The notes under the pieces: model-generated
Seen by the model: the letters and a program-made list of their open reading frames with translations, nothing else
Databases searched by the model: none
Told to the model about the DNA's origin: nothing
Part shown: positions 1 through 7,460 of the stretch, in pieces
Layout: the number at the start of each line of letters is the position of its first letter
How positions within the stretch are numbered: the stretch's first letter is position 1
Assembly (NCBI GenBank): GCA_964422415.1
Contig: CAYRBI010000080.1
Location: 1-26,173, forward strand
DNA length: 26,173 nt
Reading direction: 5' to 3'
From: OLB16 sp964422415
Lineage (GTDB): Bacteria; Hinthialibacterota; Hinthialibacteria; OLB16
Made by a program: the position numbers and the translations under genes

Positions 1-735
1 GAGTGGGATGGCCCGCATCTTCATCTCGGGCTGTTCCGGGGACCGACCGCCCATCATGCCGGACATTCCCATGCCCATGCCACCAAACATCCCACCACCC
101 ATACCACCACCGCTACCCTCCATCATACCGGGCATTCCCATCCCCATACCCCCTCCACCCATTTCGGGCTGGTGTGCTTTTTTTACCTCTGCTAGGGCTT
201 GTTGACGGATTCTGGCGGCCTCTTCCCTGATCCGGGAGGATTGAGTCTCTATGATTTCCCGTTGGTTATTGATCTTCTGGCTTAATTCTTCGCGTGCGGC
301 TTCTAGTTGTTGGATCGCGGTCTTGTTACCCGTTTCGGCCGCTTCCTCAAGTTGCTTTTCGAGGTCCGTGAACTTGTCAGAAGCTTGATGGATGAGCTCT
401 AATTTGTTCTCGAGCTCATCAAGACTTTTACGAATGCCTTTTAATTGATCTTCGATATCGCCATCTTCACCGGGAGTGGCTTCGTTAGCCTGTGCAGCCT
501 CCGCTGATGGTACTGGTGGTGATGGTGGAATCGGTGGTACAGGAGGGATAGGAGGGATTGGAGGGACGGGTTGTGCCGGCGGCATTTGAACCTCGTCAGC
601 TACGACATCCGTATTAGTGCCAGTGGACTGGGCTTGCGTCATCAGACCGCCGCCACCTCCGGATGCCTCCTGACTCCATCCGGGGAGGATGGGTTGCAGG
701 ACGATCAAGAGGATTGGAATAAGAATTCGATACAT
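1..735 (-). CDS. Secreted Pro-rich/coiled-coil/Gly-Met-rich protein (3' end outside window)
   Basis: The ATG at 735 opens a frame with no stop for 245 codons to the window edge, so the C-terminus is missing. Residues 1-21 look like a signal peptide (MYRILIPILLIVLQ followed by a polar Gln/Glu stretch). Residues 52-77 are a proline-rich run of PPIPP/PPVPP repeats. Residues 94-187 are a charged heptad-like region, probably coiled coil. From about 192 the chain is almost only Gly and Met (GGGGMGMGMPGMM type). An AAAGGAAA stretch lies about 9 bases before the ATG. I do not recognise the family. It lies downstream of the anti-sigma gene on the same strand, with a 240-base gap holding two repeats, so it may be a target or partner of that system (inference). 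Low-complexity composition makes homology calls unreliable. Confidence 0.75.
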   Translation of the reverse strand, partial: MYRILIPILLIVLQPILPGWSQEASGGGGGLMTQAQSTGTNTDVVADEVQMPPAQPVPPIPPIPPVPPIPPSPPVPSAEAAQANEATPGEDGDIEDQLKGIRKSLDELENKLELIHQASDKFTDLEKQLEEAAETGNKTAIQQLEAAREELSQKINNQREIIETQSSRIREEAARIRQQALAEVKKAHQPEMGGGGMGMGMPGMMEGSGGGMGGGMFGGMGMGMSGMMGGRSPEQPEMKMRAIPL

Positions 736-771
736 GGTGTGTTTTCCTTTCTGAATATGGGTACGTTTTAC

Positions 772-789
772 GGTGGGGCAAGCCCCACC
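772..789. repeat. Short perfect palindrome
   Basis: GGTGGGGC and GCCCCACC are separated only by AA. It lies between the secreted-protein start and the larger inverted-repeat element. No T tract follows on either strand, so I list it as a repeat rather than a terminator. Confidence 0.6.
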
Positions 790-812
790 ACCCTACACCT
801 GTTATTCCGTCA

Positions 813-969
813 CATCTGTTGTTAGCCGGGGGCAAGGCAACGGCATTTTGTCAATCTGACCTACTTCAGTGCCGTCGCCCCCGGTGGGTGTTGGGTTCCG
901 GGGGTGGTGGTATTCAAACAAGAGTGAAGGGTGTAGTCCCGTTGCTTTACCCCCGGCTAACAACAGATG
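813..969. repeat. MITE/REPIN-like inverted-repeat element, copy A
   Basis: The 20-base ends at 813-832 and 950-969 are perfect inverted repeats with core GTTGTTAGCCGGGGG. An inner inverted pair (CCCCCGG near 881-887 and CCGGGGG near 899-905) lets the whole 157 bp fold into a branched hairpin. The right end stops 6 bases short of the anti-sigma stop codon, so the transcript of that gene would end in this structure. The same ends and inner pair occur in copy B at 2306-2479. No ORF is supported inside. Confidence 0.75.
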
Positions 970-975
970 CACTTT

Positions 976-1599
976 TTAAAACGCCATCACCACCATCGCG
1001 CCATTAAGGGTTTCTCCCTCCAGACGCGCGCCACGAACAACTTTGCCATCCTCATAGCGTACGGTTGGAGTCAACTTCACATTGCGTAGCCCCGCCATAT
1101 GCCAGAAATCTTTCCCGGATGGTTTGTCCGGGACTGGAGTGGCCGCGGGAATGGAAGCCACCCCGGTGGGCATAGGAGTCACTGTAGTAATAGGTGGCTC
1201 TGGTGCGGGAATGGGGTTGGAGACCTGTACGACCTCAACTGGTGAGGAGGGTGTGGGCGGAAGTGTAAGTGGTTGGCGTGTAGCAAAGGCCAGATATCCA
1301 GCCAGCAGCCCGCAGGTGAACAGCGCGGCTGGTTGGAGTATCCAACGCCACAGGGAAGGGAAGGCGCGTGGCCGTGTCTCCGGACGCCGCGAGGAGCGCC
1401 AGGCGGTGGCGAAAACGTCCTCCACCTCCTCCCCAGTCAGGGTGGGAACAGCCCGTTGGCCAACCTTCTCGATGGCTTGCGTGAAAGAGTGGAGGCGTCC
1501 CGTGCATTCTTCACACTGCTCGAGATGTTCCAGAAGGTCTGGATCCTCCTTGAGCGCGAGGACGTGCAGGACCAAGTCATGATCACTGGGGTGTTGCAT
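976..1599 (-). CDS. Anti-sigma factor, zinc-binding ZAS type, single-pass membrane
   Basis: 207 residues. The N-terminus holds H25-x3-C29-x2-C32, the signature of ZAS anti-sigma domains, with His3, His7 or His12 as possible fourth ligand. It should bind and hold the ECF sigma encoded just upstream. A membrane helix follows at about 86-106. The rest (Pro/Thr/Val-rich linker, then a small C-terminal segment) would be extracytoplasmic and could sense the signal. The start is well set: AAGGAGG lies 7 bases before the ATG, and the gene overlaps the sigma gene's end by 17 bases, the usual arrangement for co-translated sigma/anti-sigma pairs. The inducing signal cannot be read from the sequence. Confidence 0.88.
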   Translation of the reverse strand: MQHPSDHDLVLHVLALKEDPDLLEHLEQCEECTGRLHSFTQAIEKVGQRAVPTLTGEEVEDVFATAWRSSRRPETRPRAFPSLWRWILQPAALFTCGLLAGYLAFATRQPLTLPPTPSSPVEVVQVSNPIPAPEPPITTVTPMPTGVASIPAATPVPDKPSGKDFWHMAGLRNVKLTPTVRYEDGKVVRGARLEGETLNGAMVVMAF

Positions 1600-2209
1600 C
1601 GTCTTCCTCCTTTCCCGCGAACAGGTTCGCGAGTGTTCTTCTGAGCGATTCCACCGCCCGGTGCAGATGCGATTTCACCGATCCCTCCCGGCAGTCCATG
1701 ATTCCGGCGATCTCCGCCAAGGGCAGATCCTCGAAGTACCTGAGCACCAGCGCCTGTCTTTGACTGGGCGAAAGATCCAGCAGGGCTTCTTCCACTGCCT
1801 CACGGTGGTAGCGTTCCTCCATATTCTCGCGGGGAGAGGGAAGCAGGCTGGGGCAATCTACGAGTTCTTCATCCGCGGATACCCGTGTGGATCTCATACG
1901 CCAGGCGATGGTCCTTGTGCGTGAGTGGGTGGTGTTGACCGCGATGCGGAGGATCCAGGTTCCAAAACGGCTCTCTCTCCGGAATGTGGAGAGAGCGGCG
2001 AATGCCTTCATCCATACATCCTGGCAGATATCGAGGGCCTCCTCCCGGTCGAGAACCATCCGGTAGACCACCCGCCACACCATCTCCTGGTGACGGGCAT
2101 AAAGAGCTCGCGCTGCCCGCCGTTCTCCCTGGCGGGCGGCCTCGATCAGCAGCCCTTCGTCCTCCTCGCGAGGTTCCACCCTGTGTGTGACCCGTAGCAT
2201 GGGATTCAT
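1583..2209 (-). CDS. ECF-type RNA polymerase sigma factor (sigma-24 family)
   Basis: About 208 residues, normal for the ECF group. Region 2 spans roughly residues 35-100 (ALYARHQEMVWRVVYRMV, then DICQDVWMKAF and an FRRESRFGTWILRIAVN segment). Region 4 is near 150-200 (LSPSQRQALVLRYFEDLPLAEIA and GSVKSHLHRAVESLRR helix-turn-helix). There is no region 1 or 3. It should direct RNA polymerase to a small stress or envelope regulon. I use ATG 2209. A TTG at 2215 is the furthest in-frame start, and another ATG lies at 2200. No good Shine-Dalgarno sequence precedes any of them. It forms an operon with the anti-sigma gene. Repeat copy B lies upstream and copy A follows the operon. Confidence 0.92.
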   Translation of the reverse strand: MNPMLRVTHRVEPREEDEGLLIEAARQGERRAARALYARHQEMVWRVVYRMVLDREEALDICQDVWMKAFAALSTFRRESRFGTWILRIAVNTTHSRTRTIAWRMRSTRVSADEELVDCPSLLPSPRENMEERYHREAVEEALLDLSPSQRQALVLRYFEDLPLAEIAGIMDCREGSVKSHLHRAVESLRRTLANLFAGKEEDDATPQ

Positions 2210-2305
2210 AAACAATAGACGCCGGAGAAAGAGATTGGTTTACTGGAGAGTCCAACATACCGCATGGTGGCACCCACAAAGAATAAAAATGGATGGGGAC
2301 CCCAA

Positions 2306-2479
2306 TCAGTTGTTAGCCGGGGGTCAGGCAACGTGGCTCTATCGTTTTCAGGCAATTCAATACCGCCACCCCCGGAGTGCGATGCTGACCGGATCTCATC
2401 TGTCTCGTTCCGGGGGCGGCGGCCTGAAAGAATGTAGGAATGATTCCACTCCATTGCCTTGCTCCCGGCTAACAACTGA
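2306..2479. repeat. MITE/REPIN-like inverted-repeat element, copy B
   Basis: Perfect 16-base inverted ends (2306-2321 and 2464-2479) share GTTGTTAGCCGGG with copy A. The inner pair is also present: TTTCAGG plus CCGCCACCCCCGG on the left, CCGGGGGCGGCGGCCTGAAA on the right. Just outside the core, copy A has ATCT/AGAT and copy B has TCA/TGA: the sequence differs but stays paired in each. It occupies the gap between the EF-G-like gene's terminator and the sigma gene. No ORF is supported inside. Confidence 0.75.
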
Positions 2480-2545
2480 ACAGAGGGATAAAACCGCGTC
2501 CTATTATCGGAGCAGGATACTGAACAGGGGAAGGAATGAATTTGG

Positions 2546-2590
2546 AAAAAAAATAATTCCCCCTCTCCCCGCCTTTGAGGGGAGAGGGGG
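2546..2590 (-). terminator. Rho-independent terminator of the EF-G-like gene
   Basis: On the minus strand a perfect 12-bp stem (2579-2590 with 2559-2570, GGGGAGAGGGGG type) with an 8-base loop is followed by AATTATTTTTTTT. It starts 15 bases after the stop codon of the EF-G-like gene. Confidence 0.85.
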
Positions 2591-2605
2591 AGGTAATGAC
2601 AGGAA

Positions 2606-4684
2606 CTATTCTTCGATTTCTTCCAGGCTGGCGCCGGCCACGATCTTAGCGGTGATCTCGGCGGGTACCTGGGCGTAGTGATCGAACTCCATGCGGAAGG
2701 AGCCGCGTCCACGAGTAATCGCGCGCAGATCAATCGAGTAGCGGAACATTTCCGACAAGGGCACATGGGCCCGGATGATCTGCTTGCCATTCACCGAATC
2801 CATCCCCAGCACCCGGCCACGCTTGCCACTGATATCCGACATGGTGTCGCCCAGATATTCCTCGGGGACTTCGATAACGGCCATCACGATGGGTTCAAGC
2901 AGGATCGGCTTGGCCTCGCGGGCCACATTGCGGAAGGCGATGGCGCCGGCGATCTTGAAGGCCGCTTCGGAGGAATCCACCGGGTGATCCTTGCCATAGA
3001 AGACGGTGGCCCGCACATCCACGACGGGATAACCAGCGAAAACACCCTTTTGCAGGGTTTCCACGACACCCTTTTCCACCGCGGGGATGAACTTGGTGGG
3101 GATTACTCCACCCACCACCGCGTTGACAAACTCGAAACCAGAGCCCGCCGGCAGGGGATCCACTTTGAGGTGTACCTCACCGAACTGGCCACGGCCACCG
3201 GATTGTTTCTTGTGACGGTGCATTCCCTCGGCATGGCCGGTAACCGTCTCGCGGTAGGCCACCTTGGGCACGGTTAACTCAACCTCGATCTTGGCGTAAT
3301 GCTTGAGGTTGTAAACCACCGTATCCAGATGCAGCTCGCCCATTCCCTGCATGACCGCCTCGCCGGTTTCCTGGTCGCGGCGGACTTTAAAGGTCGGGTC
3401 CTCCATTTCGACCTTATGGAGATGAATCCCCGTCTTCTCCTCATCACCCTTGTTGATGGGATGGATGGCCATCTGGATCGTCGGGGGGTGGAACTCGGTG
3501 GGGGGGATCACAATGGGGCTGCCCGGACCGCACAGGGTATCATTGGTACTGAGGTCATCATGTTTAGCGATGGCGACAATATCTCCATCGCTGGCCTCAG
3601 CCACGATGGTTTGATCCTTCCCGCTGATCTGCAGGAGGTTGTGAACCTTGAGGATGTTGCCGGTGGTTGAGTTCAATATCGGCACATCCGGTTTCATAGA
3701 GCCGGTGAAAATACGTGCGAAGGAGAGACGGCCTGCATGGGGATCGATGCGTGTCTTGAACACGAAGGCGGAAAGTTGATCGTCCTTGCCGACTTTAAAC
3801 TCGACGGGTTGGCTGGTACCAGGACGGAATCCCTTGATGGTGGCCTTGCGTTCGGGTGAGGGCAGATAATCAATGATGGCATCCAGGATTAATTGGGTTC
3901 CGATGGTGTTGTAAGCGGAAGCGCAGAGAACTGGTACGCAGCTCTTGGCGGCGACGGCCTTTTTCAGACCCGCTAGGACCTCGTCCCGGTTGAGCTCCTC
4001 CCCCGCCAGGTATTTCTCCATGACCGCCTCATCTACTTCGGCGGCACAATCCAGCATCTGCTCACGATAACGGTCGATCTGCTCTTGGCATTCGGCGGGA
4101 ATCTCGTTGGCGGGAACCGCCTTACCGGTCTTGTCAAAGGTGTAGGCCTTCATTCCGACTAGGTCCACCACACCCTTGAAGCCCGCCTCTTTCCCGATGG
4201 GAACTTGGATGGGGACGCAACGGGTGCCAAAGGTTTGCTGGAGAGCTGCTACCGCGGTGGAGAAATCCGCGCGTTCCTTATCGAGCTGGTTGACCACTGC
4301 CATCCGCGCCAGGTCATACTCATCGGCAAATTCCCAAGCTTTTTCCGTCTCTACCTCGACCGGCGAGGTGGCATTGATCACGAACAGGGCCGCATCACTG
4401 GCATGAATACAGGATTTCACCTCACCGATAAAATCGGCGTAACCTGGCAGATCGAGCAGGTTGATGGCGTGTTTATTGTAACTGGCGTGAATCAGGGTGG
4501 AATGAATCGAGACCTTGCGGTCTTTCTCCTCGTCCGTGAAGTCTGAAAAAGTGGTTCCATCGTTGGGGCGTCCCAGACGGTCCACCTTACCCAGCATGTA
4601 AACGAACGCCTCGACGAGGCTGGTTTTACCGGCCCCATGGTGCGCGACTATGGCGACGTTTCTCTTCTTGCCGATTTCAACCAT
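2606..4684 (-). CDS. fusA: Elongation factor G-like translational GTPase (EF-G2 type)
   Basis: 692 residues, full EF-G length, with GTPase domain, domain II, and EF-G domains III-V (MHRHKKQSGGRGQFGEV in domain IV). The GTPase motifs differ from housekeeping EF-G. The P-loop is AHHGAGKT (14-21) instead of AHIDAGKT. Switch I has DRKVSI (55-60) instead of ERGITI. G3 is DLPGYADF (78-85), so the usual catalytic His of DTPGH is Tyr82. G4 is NQLD (132-135) instead of NKMD. As I recall them, this pattern matches the EF-G2/FusA2 group of paralogues (mycobacterial FusA2 has a similar DxPGYADF). GGAGG lies 8 bases before the ATG. No str-operon genes flank it, which also suggests a paralogue. Its exact role in elongation or recycling is not known from the sequence. 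Confidence 0.9.
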   Translation of the reverse strand: MVEIGKKRNVAIVAHHGAGKTSLVEAFVYMLGKVDRLGRPNDGTTFSDFTDEEKDRKVSIHSTLIHASYNKHAINLLDLPGYADFIGEVKSCIHASDAALFVINATSPVEVETEKAWEFADEYDLARMAVVNQLDKERADFSTAVAALQQTFGTRCVPIQVPIGKEAGFKGVVDLVGMKAYTFDKTGKAVPANEIPAECQEQIDRYREQMLDCAAEVDEAVMEKYLAGEELNRDEVLAGLKKAVAAKSCVPVLCASAYNTIGTQLILDAIIDYLPSPERKATIKGFRPGTSQPVEFKVGKDDQLSAFVFKTRIDPHAGRLSFARIFTGSMKPDVPILNSTTGNILKVHNLLQISGKDQTIVAEASDGDIVAIAKHDDLSTNDTLCGPGSPIVIPPTEFHPPTIQMAIHPINKGDEEKTGIHLHKVEMEDPTFKVRRDQETGEAVMQGMGELHLDTVVYNLKHYAKIEVELTVPKVAYRETVTGHAEGMHRHKKQSGGRGQFGEVHLKVDPLPAGSGFEFVNAVVGGVIPTKFIPAVEKGVVETLQKGVFAGYPVVDVRATVFYGKDHPVDSSEAAFKIAGAIAFRNVAREAKPILLEPIVMAVIEVPEEYLGDTMSDISGKRGRVLGMDSVNGKQIIRAHVPLSEMFRYSIDLRAITRGRGSFRMEFDHYAQVPAEITAKIVAGASLEEIEE

Positions 4685-4981
4685 CTGATGACCTCCGAAT
4701 TCTCGATTATGTTTGGACCAACTAGATCGTTCTCATTGATACCTTTCGTGGGGCGGACTACCAAGAATAGCCTAACCTCCACCCAACTTACACAGACTCA
4801 CCCACGCACCCCTCCTCGTGGGAAAGGTGAACCCCACCACGTTAACCATTAGGGAGACTCTGGGATGTAACGAAGAGTGGATCTGCACCGTCCCTCCGGA
4901 AACCCATCCCCATGGGGACCCGTCTGAGTAAAGAGGGAGTGTAGACCAGATGTGAAGGCTGTCAAGAAATTCAGCGGATCA
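4685..4981. other. Intergenic region upstream of the EF-G-like gene
   Basis: 297 bases without a credible ORF. It holds GGAGG for the EF-G-like gene near its left edge and a CCCCATGGGG palindrome near 4909-4918. I could not find a convincing sigma-70 promoter or a recognised structured RNA, though the gene's promoter must lie here or beyond. Confidence 0.4.
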
Positions 4982-5137
4982 TCATTTCTTCATCAAGAGA
5001 AATACCCCAGCGGCGATGGCCACCAAGGACAGCAGTGGTCTCAAGAGGGGAATGATGACTGGTACGAGCGAGATGATGCCATTGGCGATCAACCAGATGC
5101 TCAGGCAGAACAGCCCCAGATTGCTTGGTAATCTCAT
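4982..5137 (-). CDS. 51-residue membrane protein, unknown function
   Basis: Starts MRLPSNLGLF and has two hydrophobic helices (about 7-27 and 30-48) joined by a Pro-containing turn, ending LLMKK. I chose the internal ATG at 5137 over the one at 5164 because GGGGAGG lies just 6-7 bases before it. The pattern (LGL, then IWLI-NGI, then LLSLVAIAAGVFLL) resembles small inner-membrane proteins often annotated only as hypothetical. Function unknown. Confidence 0.7.
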   Translation of the reverse strand: MRLPSNLGLFCLSIWLIANGIISLVPVIIPLLRPLLSLVAIAAGVFLLMKK

Positions 5138-5162
5138 GGAAAACCTCCCCGGTGGAAGTCTC

Positions 5163-5182
5163 ATTCCCGCGAAGACGGGAAT
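5163..5182. repeat. Small hairpin ATTCCCG/CGGGAAT
   Basis: A 7-bp perfect stem with a 6-base loop between the small membrane protein and tRNA-Tyr. Similar GGGAATC-type hairpins recur near 13,480 and in part near 24,690, so it may be another dispersed repeat type. Confidence 0.45.
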
Positions 5183-5261
5183 CCCTTAAGGACACAGAAT
5201 CCTGCATTGTCTAAAGGCTTAACCGGAACCAAGGAAACTCACTACCAGGAGAGTGGAGGGG

Positions 5262-5347
5262 TGGTGGGGGGAGAAGGGTTCGAACCTTCGTAGGCTGGCG
5301 CCGGCAGATTTACAGTCTGCTCCCTTTAACCACTCGGGCATCCCCCC
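5262..5347 (-). tRNA. tRNA-Tyr (anticodon GTA)
   Basis: Class II tRNA of 86 bases including an encoded 3' CCA. The acceptor stem GGGGGGA pairs with TCCCCCC, discriminator A. The anticodon loop CTGTAAA sits on a GCAGA/TCTGC stem. A long variable arm (CGGCGCCAGCCTACG region) precedes the T arm GAAGG-TTCGAAC-CCTTC. A long variable arm and GTA anticodon are as expected for bacterial tRNA-Tyr. Confidence 0.96.
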
Positions 5348-5390
5348 GGCTTGAATGGAGAAAGGACTATAACGCGAACTGTCATGAACC

Positions 5391-7094
5391 TCAACCTGTT
5401 TCGGGACCTTGGCTTTTGATCACCGCCAGGAACTCGGTGTAGGTCCTGGCCTGGATCGCCGAGGCCACCAATGCGGGATCCCGAAAAGTCCGGCTGATAT
5501 CCGCCAGGATCTCCAACTGAGCACCATTGTCTTTGGCGGGGGTGAGGATCAGAAAAATCAGCTGCGTCGGTTGACCATCCATGGAGTCAAAATCCACTCC
5601 CCCGGGTGAGAGTCCCACTACCAGGAGGGGAGCCTTGAGGTCCTCTAGGCGTGCATGGGGGATCGCCAATCCACCCTCCAGGCCGGTGGACATGACTTGT
5701 TCACGTTCCCACACCAGGTCGCCCACTAGGTTTGGGTCCAGGCCAGTTCCCTTGGAGGCCAGCCCGGCTAGCTCCCGGACCACATCCTCACGCGCGAGGG
5801 CGCTGACCTTGGACTGGAAACGCGAGGAGCTGAGGAAATCCGTGAAATGCACCGGAAGCCGGCGCGCCAGGATGCGTTGGATGAGGGTTCCGCTGGTCAA
5901 TGATGTCAATAAAGCCATCACCACCAGCGCTACGAAAACTGGTTCTTCGATCAGGCCTCTCTGCAATGCGAGCAGACCCAGAACAATTTCCATGGCTCCG
6001 CGTGCGTTCATGCCAATCCCCACCGCCAACGCTTCACGGTTGGGCAAACCACACCACTTCGCTCCCAGGCCACACCCGATCACCTTTCCCACTGTGGCGA
6101 TGACGAGGACTGCGACCACCAGGACTAGATCGAAGTTGGCGATGAAATTGACCCGCAGCCCGATACTGGCGAAGAAGATGGGTGCGAAGATAAACGATAC
6201 AAATTGTTCAATGGTAGTACGTGTTCTTTGACGCATGTGGGGTGAATCTCCCACCGCGACACCACACATGAACGCGCCAAAAATGGCATGGATCCCGATC
6301 CATTCGGTAACCGCCGCACTCAGCAGGGAGGCGGTTAACACAAAGCCCAGAACCCCTCCCGGCCAACTGGTATGCGCCTGCAACCAAGGTAGGGTCCGGT
6401 TGAAAAACCATCGTCCACCCGTGAGCATGGCTCCTGTGAAAAAAATCGTCAGAAAAATGGTCAAGGAAGTGTTGTGTTCTGTTCCGGCATTGGAGTCGAT
6501 CATCCCCAAAACGAACCCGAAGCAGATCCAGCCCGCGATATCATTGAGGATTGCTGAGGATATGATGACCATCCCCAAATCGGTCCGGTAAAGGTTCAGG
6601 TCCATCAGAATACGTGCAATCACTGGCAGGGCGGAGATCGACATGGCAGTGGCGAAAAAGAGTGAAAAAACCAGCGCGTTCTCACCCTCCCCGCGTCCGA
6701 GATGTCCATTAAAGAACCACGCACACCAAAATCCAAGGAAAAAGGGGATGACAATTCCCAAGAGGCCCACGATCAAAGCGGCCTTCCCCTGGCGCCAGGC
6801 CGTGGACAGGTCCACCTCCATGCCCGCCACCATCAGGAACAAGGCGATGGCCACCGTGGTCAGCCCATCCAGCGCAATCTTCACTCCCCCTTCATTGGGG
6901 AACAGGAAGGCATTCCATTCGGGGAGCAGAGTGCCCAGGACGGTCGGGCCGAGGACAATGCCGGCGATGATTTCACCCAAGACCGCGGGTTGGTGGAGTC
7001 CGCGCGCGACCTCACCCAGTAGCCTTGCCGATGCCAGCAAAACCCCCAAGGACAAAAACAGAACAGTGATCTCGTTGTGAGAGAGAGACTGCAT
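5391..7094 (-). CDS. CPA2 cation:proton antiporter with C-terminal PTS EIIA-like domain
   Basis: 567 residues from ATG 7094 (GGAG 7 bases upstream). An earlier in-frame start at 7166 would add a non-conserved 24-residue leader. Residues 1 to about 400 form a 12-13 helix KefB/NapA-like exchanger: LHQPAVLGEIIAGIVLGPTV at the start and GIGMNARGAMEIVLGLLAL late in the domain. After a short linker, the last ~140 residues are a fructose/mannitol-type EIIA domain, with the phospho-accepting His in GLAIPHAR. There is no TrkA-N domain. The antiporter would exchange Na+ or K+ for H+ across the inner membrane. The EIIA domain may link activity to carbon or phosphotransfer state (inference). Confidence 0.9.
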   Translation of the reverse strand: MQSLSHNEITVLFLSLGVLLASARLLGEVARGLHQPAVLGEIIAGIVLGPTVLGTLLPEWNAFLFPNEGGVKIALDGLTTVAIALFLMVAGMEVDLSTAWRQGKAALIVGLLGIVIPFFLGFWCAWFFNGHLGRGEGENALVFSLFFATAMSISALPVIARILMDLNLYRTDLGMVIISSAILNDIAGWICFGFVLGMIDSNAGTEHNTSLTIFLTIFFTGAMLTGGRWFFNRTLPWLQAHTSWPGGVLGFVLTASLLSAAVTEWIGIHAIFGAFMCGVAVGDSPHMRQRTRTTIEQFVSFIFAPIFFASIGLRVNFIANFDLVLVVAVLVIATVGKVIGCGLGAKWCGLPNREALAVGIGMNARGAMEIVLGLLALQRGLIEEPVFVALVVMALLTSLTSGTLIQRILARRLPVHFTDFLSSSRFQSKVSALAREDVVRELAGLASKGTGLDPNLVGDLVWEREQVMSTGLEGGLAIPHARLEDLKAPLLVVGLSPGGVDFDSMDGQPTQLIFLILTPAKDNGAQLEILADISRTFRDPALVASAIQARTYTEFLAVIKSQGPETG

Positions 7095-7330
7095 CGAACT
7101 CCGGTTCCCACCACGATTGAATAGGAAAACCCCCAGTCCGGGGGATGGAACCGCAAGCCTAACCAAGCCTGAACAGGTTTCAAGGGTTCCCGGAAAAGTT
7201 TCTGGAATCTGGATATCTGGGGGGGCCGAATCTGGGAAGGTCTTTTAAGGTTCCATTCTCTTTTCCTTGAGATTAGGCTGATCTTCTCAGCGGAACAAAA
7301 AATTTTTTGAATCATTTATTTAATTTCATT
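7095..7330. other. Divergent intergenic region
   Basis: Lies between the antiporter and the membrane glycosyltransferase, read outwards, so promoters for both should lie here. An A/T-rich patch (AAAAAATTTTTT near 7300) precedes the repeat at 7331. I could not fix a -35/-10 pair with confidence. Confidence 0.35.
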
Positions 7331-7431
7331 CCCCCCTCACCCCCCCCTCCCCCACCAGGGGGGAGAGGGGCAAAAGCACGCTAAAGCGTGAACAACATAC
7401 AAATCCCTCCCCCCTAGTGGGTGAGGGGGGG
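7331..7431. repeat. C/G-rich inverted repeat with conserved hairpin core
   Basis: C-rich left arm and G-rich right arm (imperfect) enclose a core with the small hairpin CACGC-TAAA-GCGTG (7377-7390) followed by GAACAACATACAAATC. The core recurs inverted at 13406-13441 and, diverged, at 26048-26153. It ends 30 bases before the glycosyltransferase start, so it would be in that gene's leader. Confidence 0.7.
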
Positions 7432-7460
7432 ATACTCATGCAAGGAGAACTCGAGCAGCC

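Noticed and set aside
1082..1582. 166-codon plus-strand ORF opposite the anti-sigma gene
   Set aside because: Low-complexity Gly/Ser/Arg sequence without ribosome site; the minus-strand ZAS and membrane motifs explain the region.
813..2479. Integron attC sites framing a sigma/anti-sigma cassette
   Set aside because: The ends have GTTAGCC on the left and GGCTAAC on the right, the opposite order to attC (RYYYAAC left, GTTRRRY right), and the third purine/pyrimidine position does not fit. No integrase is present.
2678..3277. 199-codon plus-strand ORF opposite the EF-G-like gene
   Set aside because: His/Asp/Gly-rich antisense of a strongly conserved GTPase; no family similarity or ribosome site.
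5581..6231. 216-codon plus-strand ORF opposite the antiporter
   Set aside because: Arg/Ser/Pro-rich shadow typical of antisense in GC-rich genes; the minus strand has clear domain motifs.
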